Shown one piece after another: positions 41,386-50,769 of a stretch of DNA of 64,000 bases. The position numbers and the translations under genes were made by a program. The notes beneath the pieces are model-generated. The model was not told the origin of the DNA. It saw nothing but the letters and a program-made list of their open reading frames with translations, and searched no databases. Numbering within the stretch: position 1 is the stretch's first letter; every line of letters begins with the position of its first letter. Source of the stretch: Orientallactaga sibirica (Eukaryota > Chordata > Mammalia > Rodentia > Dipodidae); assembly GCA_036365145.1 (NCBI GenBank), contig JAEOAD010000034.1, positions 21,690,001-21,754,000 on the forward strand, written 5' to 3'.

Positions 41386-42651
41386 CCTTGTTCTGTGCTG
41401 CTTCTTGCATCTGCCCCCACTTCTATCTCTCTGCATCAGGAGTCGTATCTAGTTCAGCTTCTAGCCCGTCCATGGGTCCTTGAGTTTAGGCAGGGACTCC
41501 TACTGATTGTATCTGCCACTATCTCGGGCCTTGGGACTCAGGGCTTTGTTCTCCCAGGCTCTCCTGACAAAAAAAAAAAAAACAGGCAGAGGGAAAGCTG
41601 TAGAGATGGAAGCCAGTGGAATAGGCAGTGGATGTCTGCATATTTGAAGCACTTAAGTCTACTTTCATTCCAAGAGCAAATGAAGGAAAAGGAATGATGA
41701 TCTTGGTTCCTAGGGCATCGATTGGGAAAGGGGGCCCAGGTGAGGGCTAGGCAGCGTTCCCAGCCTTGGTGCCATGAGCACAGGAGTGGCTCCAGCTGTC
41801 TCGCAGAGGGTGCTGGAGTCTTGGGCCTGGGGAGTGGAGTTCTTGGAAGAGAGAGAAATGGTGCTGGCATCGGAGGACCTAGGATGATGTGTTCTTCACA
41901 GCCATGCACGGGGAGAGGCCTCCACAATTCAGCCACAACATTCTTTTTGGCAAAGAAATGCTTCCCTTGAAGGACATGAGACCACCTGGTCATCACAGGC
42001 CCCAGGATCTGGGAAGAAGTCCTTCCCTTCTGGGCACAGTCCTGACCTCCCACATTTGGCCATGTGGGTGCCACCCACTGGCCTGTGATTGAAGAGCTCC
42101 AGTCACCTTAGAGTCAGCTGGCATCTAAGGACCAGCCTCATGGCCAAGTGCCATTGTCTTCTGGTGCCTCGGGAGAGCACCTTGAGGACATTGCCTGGAG
42201 ACATCCAGGCTTAAGTCCCTCATGTCACCCCTGCCGTGGCCTCTTGCCAGGGTGCCCGTAACAGACTCAGCACATGCCTTCCTGTCTACTCAACCCTCCT
42301 CTCTTTGTTTCCCAGGTGGCCAGGGTGTTACATGTGAAGTGAGGGGCCTGGTGCTGGTCACCAAAGGCCTGGATTTGCCTTGCCCTGCCTGTCCTGCCCT
42401 GCCTCGCCCCACGGCTGCATGTAGCCTCTGCCTCTGTTTCCTGTCAGGTTCTGGGCTTGCAGCAAAAGCAGCAGGGTCTATTAGCCCTTGACCCTTCTAG
42501 CCTGGTTCAGCTACCCTTGCAGGAAGCCCTCCCGAAGTTCCACACTGCAGAGGAGCAGCCGGTGCTGGCACCCATAGTGGTGCTTCTGTCCCTAGCCTGC
42601 TCTGTGTGCTAGACATTCCCTCAGGCTCTTCTAGCTGGGAGTAGGGCAGGC

Positions 42652-42700
42652 TGAATGAATGAATGAATGAATGAATGAATGAATGAATGAATGAAATGAA
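42652..42700. repeat. (TGAA)n microsatellite
   Basis: About 11 TGAA units ~15 bp beyond the inferred ORM transcript end. Confidence 0.95.
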
Positions 42701-42728
42701 CAACTAATGACCTGATCATTTCAAGAAG

Positions 42729-42734
42729 TTTATT
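42729..42734 (-). terminator. ORM1: ORM poly(A) signal AATAAA
   Basis: TTTATT on the plus strand reads AATAAA on the minus strand, 73 bp after the stop and followed by CTTCTTGAAATG. This gives a short 3' UTR typical of ORM, ending near 42712. Confidence 0.85.
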
Positions 42735-42806
42735 GCCGCAAAGAAGAACTGAGACACACCGTGTGTGGGGGGGTGGCCTTGCGTGCTGAGCCAATGCCAA
42801 GTTTTC

Positions 42807-42875
42807 CTAGGACTTCTCCTCCTCTGCCTTTGTCTCCTGCAGTTCAGGCTGCTTCTGCAGTGGCTCACACAGATC
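42807..42875 (-). CDS. ORM1: ORM coding exon 6 (residues 181-202, stop)
   Basis: It encodes DLCEPLQKQPELQETKAEEE and ends KS then TAG at 42809-42807. C183 is retained. The acidic/basic tail is typical of the family. The acceptor is CTTACAG. Confidence 0.94.
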   Translation of the reverse strand, partial: DLCEPLQKQPELQETKAEEEKS

Positions 42876-45800
42876 CTGTAAGACAGCAGGGAAGAAAGCC
42901 CAGTGACTGAGCCTGTCCAGGTGGTGCATGCCTATAACCCCAACACCGGGGAGGCTGAGGCAGGAGATTGCTGAGTCCTAGGCCAGTGTAAGCTATAGAG
43001 TGAGACACTGTCAAAACAAAGCAAAAGCACAGATTGACAAAAGGTAAGGTCTTAGGAAACCAAGCTCCAACCCCAGGTCCACCAGGTATTCACTGGAGAG
43101 GCCGGGGCAAGTCACTTGCCCTCTCTGAGCCTCCTCAGCTTCTCACCCCTAGCACAAGAGCTCAGAGCCCTCTCAATAGTAGATACTTGCTGAACACTGA
43201 TGGCTACCGGGTGCCAGATTGTTCTTTCGGCACCATGCAGATACAGCAACCGAGGCTTATGGGCTGGGTGACCAGTGTGAGGTCCTCAGCTGGGGAATGA
43301 AGGAGGGAGGCAGGCTTGGAGCTGGTGGCTCAGCTCCAATGGCTGGGTTCAAGCTCTTTCCCTGGGAGATGGAGGCCATGGGAGGAGTTCAGGTAGCCAG
43401 TGGAGGGAGGCTATTTATTCTAGCAGTCAGGAAAGCGTGCCATTCTCAAACAAAGTGCATTGGCCGATTCCGCACTCTCGGTAAAGCTTTCCTTTAACAT
43501 GGGTGCAGAGGAGAGCATCAAAGAGGCCGTGGGCAGGTCATTCTCATCTATAAGCAAGCTCAGCACTGTGTCCCGGGCTTGCTGCAGCTTGGGTCATGTG
43601 GAAAACCACAGTTGCAATTCTCCATTGCACAGAAGTGAAAATGAGAAGTGGGGAAAGCCAGGATCTCTCCACACTAGCCATTCCCCTAGTTGTCCTCTCT
43701 GGTGTTCACCTCCTGCCCATGTCCCTCAGGTCTTGAAGGCATCTCTTGAGATCTGTCTCGTTGCCCACCCATGGTCAGTGTGGATTTCAGCTGTCTCTGT
43801 TGGAAGGCAGAATCTTAAAAGCAAGAGATCTGCCTGGATGCCACACAGCTTTAGCCAGCAGCTTACCCCCTCTGGGCCTGTGGGGTTGCTCATAACAGGA
43901 CCACTCCGGGGAGGCACCACCTAGTCCCTTCAACTTACCTTTTTCCAGTCACTATACATGATTTCTGACTTGTTCATGCCCATATTGATGAGAGCCTCAT
44001 GGAACTCTCCCAGCTGCTCCTTGGTGACCTCTGATCTGTCAGCTGCAAGGGAGAGCAGGAGGCTGGATGAGGATGTGACCAGCTGAGGCTAGGTGGGGCT
44101 GAGGATGGCAGACCAAGGGCACTGGAGACGGAGGATCAAGGGCAATGCCAGGTTGGGCTGGGGTGTGGAGTTGTCAGGGACCTACCATAGAAGGACAGCC
44201 CCCGATTCTTCTCATCCTCCAGGTTGAAGGCAAGCATGAAGCTTCTGGGGTCCTTAAGCAGTTTCAGATGGGCAAAGTGTTCCTTGCCCCCCTCTGCAGA
44301 AGGAAGGGGTCAATGAGTGAGGGAGATAACACCATGGTCCCCATCCCATAGGTGAGGAAACTCACAACTACGCAAAGGCCTAGGACTCCCTGGGGCCACT
44401 ATAGGCCCTGCTTCTGCTACCCATCAGGCCCCACACTAAGATGTAGAATGGTGTGAATGTTGGCTGTCAGGGCCTCTGGCCCTATTTCATACATGAAGGG
44501 GTCAAGGCCTGGGAGAGGAGCCTTAGAGCTGCTGGACGGTGGCTGTTCAGTTCTCTAGGCGTTGGTATGTCCTTTCTAAATGCTGTCTCTTGTGACCTGG
44601 GTGAAATCACCTGTCCAACCCATGGGTTCCCACCCATAGCTCAAAAAGGGTGTAAATACAATTAGGAGAAAGACCAGTCTGGAACCAGTTTTGGGGTTGA
44701 ATGCTCATTCTAATTACAAGCCATGTGACCTCAGGAAGACATCTCTGTTCTCTTTCTTCATCTGATCCCACAGATGCCCTCTTGAAGGCTGTTTGTAAGT
44801 GGTACAAGGGTTCATTCATTAAAACATTTCCAGGCTGAAGAGATGGCTTAGCTGTTAAGGTGCTTGCTTGCAAAGCCTAAGGAGCCAGGTTCAATTCCCC
44901 AGTACCCACATAAACCAGATGCACAAGGTGTTGCATGTGTCTGGAGTTTGTTTGCAGTGGCTAGAGGCCCTGGTGTGTCCATTCCCACCCCCAACCACCT
45001 CTTTCTCTGAAATAAATAAATTAAAATTTAAAAAACACACACATTTCCAACAATGTCCAGTGCATAGCAAGAGTGCTCAGCTTTGGTGGTCATTGCTACA
45101 TGTAGTGCAGGAATTAGAACAGATCTTCCAGGTGCTCTCTGTGCCCACAGTCTCCAGGGCCTTTCCCCCACCCTCTTGTCTGGGCTGACCCTCACCAAGT
45201 TTGGATAAGGTCCCATTCTTTCGCTGGACCCTCAGCTGGCTGGAGTTATAGACACACTGGTCCTTCCTAAAGGTGGATGACAGAGAGGGAGACGATCAGG
45301 AGAGGTGACCACTCCTTAACACAGTGCAGGGGTAAAAGGCAGGTAGAGGTGACAGTCAGTTGTCCCCATTCCCCGGTGGGAAGACCAAGGCCAGGAGGAG
45401 GCAGAGTTTCCTTCAAAGTCTTCAGGCATGGGGGAAGCAGGGACTCACATGGTCAGGTATTCTCGGAACAGTATCGTGTCCTCTGTCAGGTTGGGGTAAA
45501 AGTAAAAGAATGCTGCCTGGATCTGTTGAGCTTCCTGCTTGTATTCAGGGTTGCGCAAAGCCGAGCCTATGTAGAACCACTTGCCAGCCAGCTGGGGAGA
45601 GACGGGCGTAAGTGAAGGAGGGCTTGGAGCCGACCTCCACCGTTAGCAATGATAAGCTGTAGATATATACCTCTAGCCAATCTGGAAATGGGAAGGCTGA
45701 GACCCCAGGCAGAGGTTGGACCTGCTAGAACTCACCCTAAGAATCAAACCCCCACCCCGTTCAGCCCCTGCCTGGGGCCTTGCTGTAGTACTTCTGAATT

Positions 45801-46093
45801 TGGTAATAACAGGAGGTCACCAGAGTCCCCAAGCTAGCCAACATTTCACCCTATGACCCAGGACAGGAGAGGACAAATTCTGGGGGAAGGTGCTGGCCAT
45901 AGCTGTCAGGGTGAGAAAGGTGTAGAGGCGAGGAAGCTGGCAGTTTTGGTGCTCAAGGCTGCAGACCCCAGGCACTCACCCAGCTCAGAGTAGCATTGGT
46001 GATAGGTACAGCTGTGATGTTGGCACTGGCTGGATCCTGGGCCTCAAGTAGTGGCAAGAGACTCAAGACAGCTAGGACCCAGGGAAGTGCCAT
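42807..46093 (-). CDS. ORM1: ORM (orosomucoid / alpha-1-acid glycoprotein), complete, 6 exons, 202 aa
   Basis: ORM is a secreted acute-phase lipocalin made by liver; it binds basic and neutral drugs and steroids in plasma. Exons on the minus strand are 46093-45980, 45591-45449, 45266-45196, 44293-44186, 44042-43939 and 42875-42807, total 609 nt. The signal peptide is residues 1-18 (MALPWVLAVLSLLPLLEA) and the lipocalin G-x-W is GKWFY at residues 41-45. C90 and C183 are present (one disulfide), while the residues at human C23 and C165 are S23 and N165. Sequons occur at N25, N33, N72, N93, N103 and N169. It is a single copy here, whereas human and mouse have tandem copies, so the numeric suffix is nominal. 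It is tail-to-tail with AKNA. Confidence 0.95.
42912..43035 (+). mobile_element. Diverged B1 SINE in ORM intron 5
   Basis: CCAGGTGGTGCATGCCTATA, ACCGGGGAGGCTGAGGCAGG and a CAAAACAAAGC tail. Confidence 0.6.
43939..44042 (-). CDS. ORM1: ORM coding exon 5 (residues 146-180)
   Basis: It encodes ADRSEVTKEQLGEFHEALIN and MGMNKSEIMYSDWKK, the C-terminal lipocalin helix. N165 replaces human C165. M-N-K-S creates a sequon at N169 not present in human. The acceptor is TTGCAG and the donor AAG|GTAAGT. Confidence 0.95.
44186..44293 (-). CDS. ORM1: ORM coding exon 4 (residues 110-146)
   Basis: It encodes EGGKEHFAHLKLLKDPRSFM and LAFNLEDEKNRGLSFY, matching human GGQEHFAHLLILRDTKTYMLAF. RGLSFY resembles the rat sequence more than human. 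The acceptor is CTGCAG and the donor TATG|GTAGGT. Confidence 0.95.
44830..45042 (+). mobile_element. B2-superfamily (Dip-like) SINE in ORM intron 3
   Basis: GGCTGAAGAGATGGCTTAGC head, CCAGATGCACAAGGTG body and AATAAATAAATTAAA tail; antisense to ORM. Confidence 0.85.
45196..45266 (-). CDS. ORM1: ORM coding exon 3 (residues 86-110)
   Basis: It encodes MKDQCVYNSSQLRVQRKNGT and LSKL. It contains C90 and sequons N93 and N103 at the same positions as in human. The acceptor is TTTAG and the donor TTG|GTGAGG. Confidence 0.94.
45449..45591 (-). CDS. ORM1: ORM coding exon 2 (residues 39-86)
   Basis: It encodes LAGKWFYIGSALRNPEYKQE and FFYFYPNLTEDTILFREYLT. It contains the lipocalin GxW motif and sequon N72. 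The human sequon at N56 is missing (YKQ instead of YNKS). The acceptor is CCCCAG and the donor AT|GTGAGT. Confidence 0.95.
45980..46093 (-). CDS. ORM1: ORM coding exon 1 (residues 1-38)
   Basis: It holds the start codon, signal peptide and mature N-terminus QDPASANITAVPITNATLSW. Sequons are N25 (NIT) and N33 (NAT). S23 replaces the cysteine found here in human. The donor is TGG|GTGAGT. Confidence 0.94.
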
Positions 46094-46120
46094 GCTGACA
46101 GTAAGAGACACCTGCAGCCA

Positions 46121-46240
46121 GACAGAACTGGTGGCTGGAAATGACCTTTATAATAAGATGTGGGTGTGGGAGGCCAGCCAGGGTCTGCAGAGCTGTGACA
46201 CAATCCCGTGGCACTTGGGAAATGGCTTGCACAAAACCTT
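46121..46240 (-). promoter_or_regulatory. ORM1: ORM promoter: TATA-like box and C/EBP-type site
   Basis: On the minus strand TTATTATAAAGG (about 46157-46146) is a TATA-like box ~55 bp upstream of the ATG, so transcription would start near 46120. A C/EBP-like TTGTGCAA lies at 46234-46227, about 110 bp upstream of that start. It is followed by GCCATTTCCCAAGTGC, which resembles the rat ORM steroid-responsive unit as I remember it. The AGAACA half of the glucocorticoid element is not recognisable. Confidence 0.6.
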
Positions 46241-46483
46241 CCCCAATGTCATGTTCACAGGCAAATGTGTGAGTTGGACCATGTCCCAGTGTTTAAACCA
46301 GGAAATGCTCTTCCTGGCCTGTCAGGTCATCAGGGTAGGCTCTTTGTCTCTTTGCAGCTGGGAATCCCCAGTCCCGGAGCGGTAGCCAGCACCTGGCGAA
46401 TACCCCATTCACAATTCTGATGATGCCACGTGTTTATCAATACAAACAGACACTCTCATAAAGGTTGATTATGGCTGAGTTTG

Positions 46484-46575
46484 CGGTGACTCATGCTGAG
46501 ACAGGAGGATCACTGCAAGCTGGAGGCCAACCTGGGCTACATAATGAGACCCTGTCTCAAAAATCCAAAAGAGAT
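46484..46575 (+). mobile_element. B1 SINE fragment
   Basis: TGCTGAGACAGGAGGATCAC and CAACCTGGGCTACATAATGA; 5' truncated. Confidence 0.65.
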
Positions 46576-46737
46576 TATTATGGTCTACTCACAATTTTGT
46601 ATTCCTGTGTATTATATATATGTTCCATAATCATTTATGTTTCATTATAGCCTGAAGTTAGAGTTTTAATGGGTGTATAACTTTTCGTTTACTCATTATG
46701 TAACATCATGAAACCCTTTCTTTATGTCCATAGCACT

Positions 46738-46950
46738 TTTTTCAAAATAGGGTCTCCTATAGCCCAGCCTGGCCTTGAACTCACTACATAGCTGAGGATG
46801 ACCTTTACCCTGTGCTTCCCCTGCCTCTATGTCTAAGCAGTAGGGTCACAGGCACGCACTATCATGTCCAGTTTGTGCAGTGCTGGGGATGGAGCCCATG
46901 GCTTCCTCGGTGGTAGGCGAGCACTCTACCCATTGAGCCACATCCTCACA
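46738..46950 (-). mobile_element. B4-like ID/B1 SINE
   Basis: Reversed B1-like part (AGCCCAGCCTGGCCTTGAAC) followed by reversed ID (AGTGCTGGGGATGGAGCCCA, TTGAGCCACATCC). Confidence 0.65.
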
Positions 46951-47248
46951 TCCACGTTTTGGATTGAAATCTTTTCCTTCTGATGGAAAGTTATCAGAGT
47001 GATCAATTACCCTTTGAAATAAATGCCCATACTGTCGAGCTAAGCAAAGCATGTCCCACGGATGTTCCTGGTGGCATTATGCAAAGTAGCGCCCAACTCT
47101 AAGCTAATAAAATGCTGGACACCAGGAGAACAATTGTGACATTTCCTACAAAAGGGTGTTGCTTAGCAATGGAAAGAGCTGAATTACCGCTAGATTTTAC
47201 CATATGGGTGAAGCTCAAAAACATTAAGTGGGGCAAAAGAGGCTTGAT

Positions 47249-47362
47249 TGCCAGGTGTGTTGTTCATGTCTGTAATCCTGGCACTTGGGAGGCTGAGCTA
47301 GGGGGACTGCTGTGAGTTTGAGGCCAGCATGGGCAAGAGTGAGAAATTGCCTCAAAAAGCTG
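47249..47362 (+). mobile_element. B1 SINE
   Basis: GCCAGGTGTGTTGTTCATGT and GAGGCCAGCATGGGCAAGAG; diverged, adjacent to a Dip-like copy. Confidence 0.75.
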
Positions 47363-47365
47363 GGG

Positions 47366-47590
47366 GGATGGGGCTGCAGAGATGGTTCAGCTCCATTTAA
47401 AGGCACTTGCTTGCTGGTGGGGATTCAATTCCCAAATCATACATAAGTCAAACACAAAAAATAGTGCAAGCATGCGATATTTGTTTTCAGTGACAAAAGG
47501 CCCTAGCACACGCACGCACATGCACACACATACCACACATTCGTGCAAATAAATAAAACATAAACATAAATAAATTATAAAAAGCCCTAA
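47366..47590 (+). mobile_element. B2-superfamily (Dip-like) SINE, diverged
   Basis: GGGCTGCAGAGATGGTTCAG head, CA-rich middle, AAATAAATAAAACATAAA tail. Confidence 0.65.
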
Positions 47591-48397
47591 TACATCAAGC
47601 TGGTTCTGCAGGAGTCTGTTGATGTGAAGTTCTACACTAATCCACCAGATGACTCTGAGGTGATAGAAACCAGTGGTTGGTTAGGGCAAAAGGGTGACTA
47701 CAGAAGCTCCTGCAGTGGGGGTAGTGTTAGCATAGTCACTGTGAGAAGCCATGCATGTGCACACTCATCAAAATCCACTGACCCCAAAGGTGTGCATCTT
47801 ATTTTACATATTATCAATTAAAGAAGTTGATCTCCCAGAGAAAACAAAAGCATGACAAACCCCAAAGCAGTGATAACAACGCTTACACACATGTACCTGG
47901 TGGTGCCTGGTTCTCACACCCAGAGGCCCATAGTCTGAAGTCCCCCTTTGCGGTCAGCCTTGCATAGGCCCCAGGGAAATGAATCTCTACTCTGGCATGC
48001 TATCTTAACCCCACAGGGCACTGAATGCAAGTATTCCTATCTGAGTGGCTGGTTTGAGGCTATCTCCAGAGATAGATGGAACTTCCGGGCAACAGGAAGA
48101 TTTGAGGTGAGAGAGGAGATAAGTGAGTTGCTAGTCTAATCCTTTCTCTCTCTTGCATTACCTTTTCCTGTTTCTGGTAATGTTGAGTTGTAATTTCCTT
48201 ACAACCTTTGATTGTGGAAATATTCCTGAGTTGAAACCAGTCAGCATCTGTCACAGGTAACTGAGAAACAGCTTGTGGTTCCTAATCACCACTGTCACTC
48301 CTAGTGAGTGGATAGGCCTGCAGAAACAAGATCTGGACACTGAAAACCTAAGCTTGAAGACTGGCTTCTTGAATATCATTAAAAAAAATATTTTAGA

Positions 48398-48552
48398 GCC
48401 GGGCATGGTGGTGCACGCCTTTAATCCCAGCACTTGGGAGGCAGTGGTAGGAGGATCATCATGAGTTCAAAGCCACCCTGAGAATACAGAGTTAATTCCA
48501 GGTCAGCCTGGGCTAGAGCGAGACCCTACCTCAGAAAAAAAAAAAAAAAAAA
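48398..48552 (+). mobile_element. B1 SINE
   Basis: AGCCGGGCATGGTGGTGCAC start and GAGCGAGACCCTACCTCAG end with A tail. Confidence 0.92.
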
Positions 48553-48760
48553 ATTTGATTTTACTTATTTATTTGAGAGAGAGAGAATGGGCACACCAGG
48601 GCCTCCAGCTATTGCAAACAAACTAGATGCATGTGCCACCTTGTGTATCTGACTTATGTGGCTCCTGAGAAATTGAACCTGGGTCCTGGGGAATTGAACC
48701 TGCTTCCTTTAGCTTCGTAGGCCAGTGCCTTAACCGCTAAGCCATCTATCCAGCCCCATG
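48553..48760 (-). mobile_element. B2-superfamily (Dip-like) SINE
   Basis: Reversed copy ending TAAGCCATCTATCCAGCCCC; it contains a short internal duplication of GAATTGAACCTG (about 48668 and 48698). Confidence 0.85.
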
Positions 48761-48794
48761 ACTATCATTTTTAGCTGGACAAAACTTCAGGACA

Positions 48795-49160
48795 AGGGGC
48801 TGGGTAGAAGGCTTGGTGGGTAAAAAGCAAGAGGACCTGCGCTCAGCTCCCTTGTTCCCATGCAAAAGCTGGATGTAGCTGTGTGCCTCTGAGCACAATG
48901 CTAAGGAGGCAGAGACAGGAGAATCCCTGGTACTGGTCTAGCTAGTCTAGTGGAATGGTGAGCTCTAGGTTCAAGTGAGAGACTCTCAAAAAATACCTTG
49001 ACAGCCAGGCATGGAGGCTTACATTTGCAATCCCAGCACTTGAGAAGTTGAAGTAGGAGGTTTGCCGTGAGTTCAAGGCCAGTTTGGGCTACACAGTGAA
49101 TTACATCTCAGGCTAGGCTAGAGTGAAACTCTGCCTCAAAAATGAAAAGGTGGAGAAAGA
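48795..49160 (+). mobile_element. B4-like SINE then B1 SINE
   Basis: ID/B1 composite (GGGGCTGGGTAGAAGGCTTG..) at 48795-49000, then B1 (CAGCCAGGCATGGAGGCTTA..) at 49002-49150. Confidence 0.65.
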
Positions 49161-49687
49161 TAAAGGCTGACATCAACCTCTGGCCTCTACAAACATGTGC
49201 ATGAATGCACACAACACACTCATATGAACAGGCAAAACACACACACATACACACTCAACACACCCAAATATACATATTCAAAAAACCCCTTCAGGACAAA
49301 ATTTAATTAAATCAATTCTCCAAACTTCCATTTTAAAAATGCCAGCTTTATTTATGCACTTTTGATTTATAATGTGGAGATATTTAGAGCACTGAAAATC
49401 TGTGGATCTCCATTTCTTATAGTCAGAAATCTGAGGGGCTAATGTGTGGAGGGAGCAAGGACACGCAGTAAGACCTTGGGCCCTGACTAAATGCAGTGCT
49501 GGTCCTTGGAAAGGATGCCGGGTCCTCACTGTCCTTGCTCAGGATGCTCCTGGAGTCTCATGCTCCACCCACCAGGCTGGCCAAGTAATTCCTGCAAGCA
49601 TACCCAGCACCCATTTGAGTATTGATACTGGGCACCACTGATTTACAAGGAATGGTATCATTTAGTTGTAAAAATCTCTTCAGGACG

Positions 49688-49850
49688 AGGGGCTGGGGAG
49701 ATGGCTCAAGGAGTCAAGGGCTTGCTGTGCAAGTATGAGGACCTGAGTTCAGCACAAAGATGGAGCTCCTTGCAATTCGGAGAGCTTGAGTGCTCTGCAG
49801 ATCAAGCTCTCGTCCAGCCCTTCCTTCCTAACCTGTCTTTCTCTCTAGCT
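49688..49850 (+). mobile_element. ID/B4-like SINE
   Basis: GGGGCTGGGGAGATGGCTCA head and GTATGAGGACCTGAGTTCAG; the B1-like part is unclear. Confidence 0.55.
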
Positions 49851-49984
49851 CTGGCAGAATGACCAAAACTTATGGGAAGTAAAGGAAAATCCTCAGGGCA
49901 GGCAGTTGAGGACAGTGGTAAAATGCTCTCCTGGCTTTTCCACGTGCTAGCTGTGTGACCTTGGGGAAAGAACTTAACAGTTTT

Positions 49985-50111
49985 TGTTTTTTTTTTTTTT
50001 TGGTTTTGTGTTAGGGAACACTGGTCCAGGCTGACCTGGAATTAACTATGTAGTCTCAGGGTGGCCTCGAGCTCAAGGCGATCCTGGGACCTCTGCCTCC
50101 CCAGCTGGGAT
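49985..50111 (-). mobile_element. Truncated reversed B1
   Basis: Ends at CCCAGCTGGGATT exactly where the LTR-like block begins, so the B1 head (AAAGG..CCCGGC) is missing. Confidence 0.75.
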
Positions 50112-50769
50112 TGTTGCCCAGGACCCCAGAGGCCTGGCTGAGTTAAGAGTTTTTTGATGTTTTGATACTCCCGTCTGTGTTAGAACACAGAAGTGGTCAC
50201 CTTAAGAGGCCCTGCTGAGCACAGCTGTATCACCTGGGAAAGCAAGGATTTTCCCCTTGTTGAAGGACCCCAAATGAGTTAAGACCTTGGATCTTGTCTA
50301 GTGCCTTCCTAACTCCCGTGCTTCCTTCTGGGGCTCCTAGCACACTGTATCATATGGTATGGGATTTTCCCCTCCTCTGAAAGCCTACAAATGCAGAAGC
50401 TCCCTGTGTTATTTGGAAGCCGAAGCCCCCTTTCTCCATCTGCAGTGACCCCGTTATTCTTCTGTATAGAGTACTAAACCCTCTGGAAGCCGAAGCCCCC
50501 TTTCTCTGGCTTTGATGATGTCATCATGTCCTTCAGCATACTGATTCTCCCTCTTTCCCTCCCTTCTCTCTCTCTCTCTCATCATTTTTCCTCAACATAA
50601 TAATTCTCTTCATCCCCAAGGTTAGAAGCCCTCCCCTCTGGCTTCAGGACCCCATCATGTTGCCTCTGGCATGATGCCATAAGTCTCCTAATAAATAAAG
50701 CTCTCCTTTAAAGGGCTATTTGCCTCTGCGTGTCTCTGTGTTGGGCCAGGCTGCTCTCTCCCTCTCACA
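50112..50769 (+). mobile_element. Probable solo LTR of an endogenous retrovirus
   Basis: The ~660 bp block begins TGTTGCCC and ends CTCTCACA (TG...CA). It carries an AATAAATAAA poly(A) signal near 50690 followed by a U5-like CT-rich end. Inside, TGGAAGCCGAAGCCCCCTTT is repeated ~69 bp apart. No coding sequence or internal viral region is next to it, and I do not see a clear target-site duplication. Confidence 0.5.

Larger units (their letters stand above)
40480..41700. repeat. Rearranged local duplication downstream of AKNA
   Basis: The block at about 40487-40580 recurs inverted at about 41535-41635, sharing TGGCTTCCATCTCTACAGCT, CTGCCTGTTTTTTT and GGAGAG..CTGGGAG. The end of the AKNA 3' UTR (about 40284-40345) recurs directly at about 41637-41700, sharing GCAnATGAAGGAAAA. 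Between them are a reversed B1 and another repeat. Confidence 0.7.

Noticed and set aside
41538..42074. 178-aa minus-strand ORF downstream of AKNA
   Set aside because: It runs across the duplicated noncoding blocks and a poly-A run and resembles no known protein.
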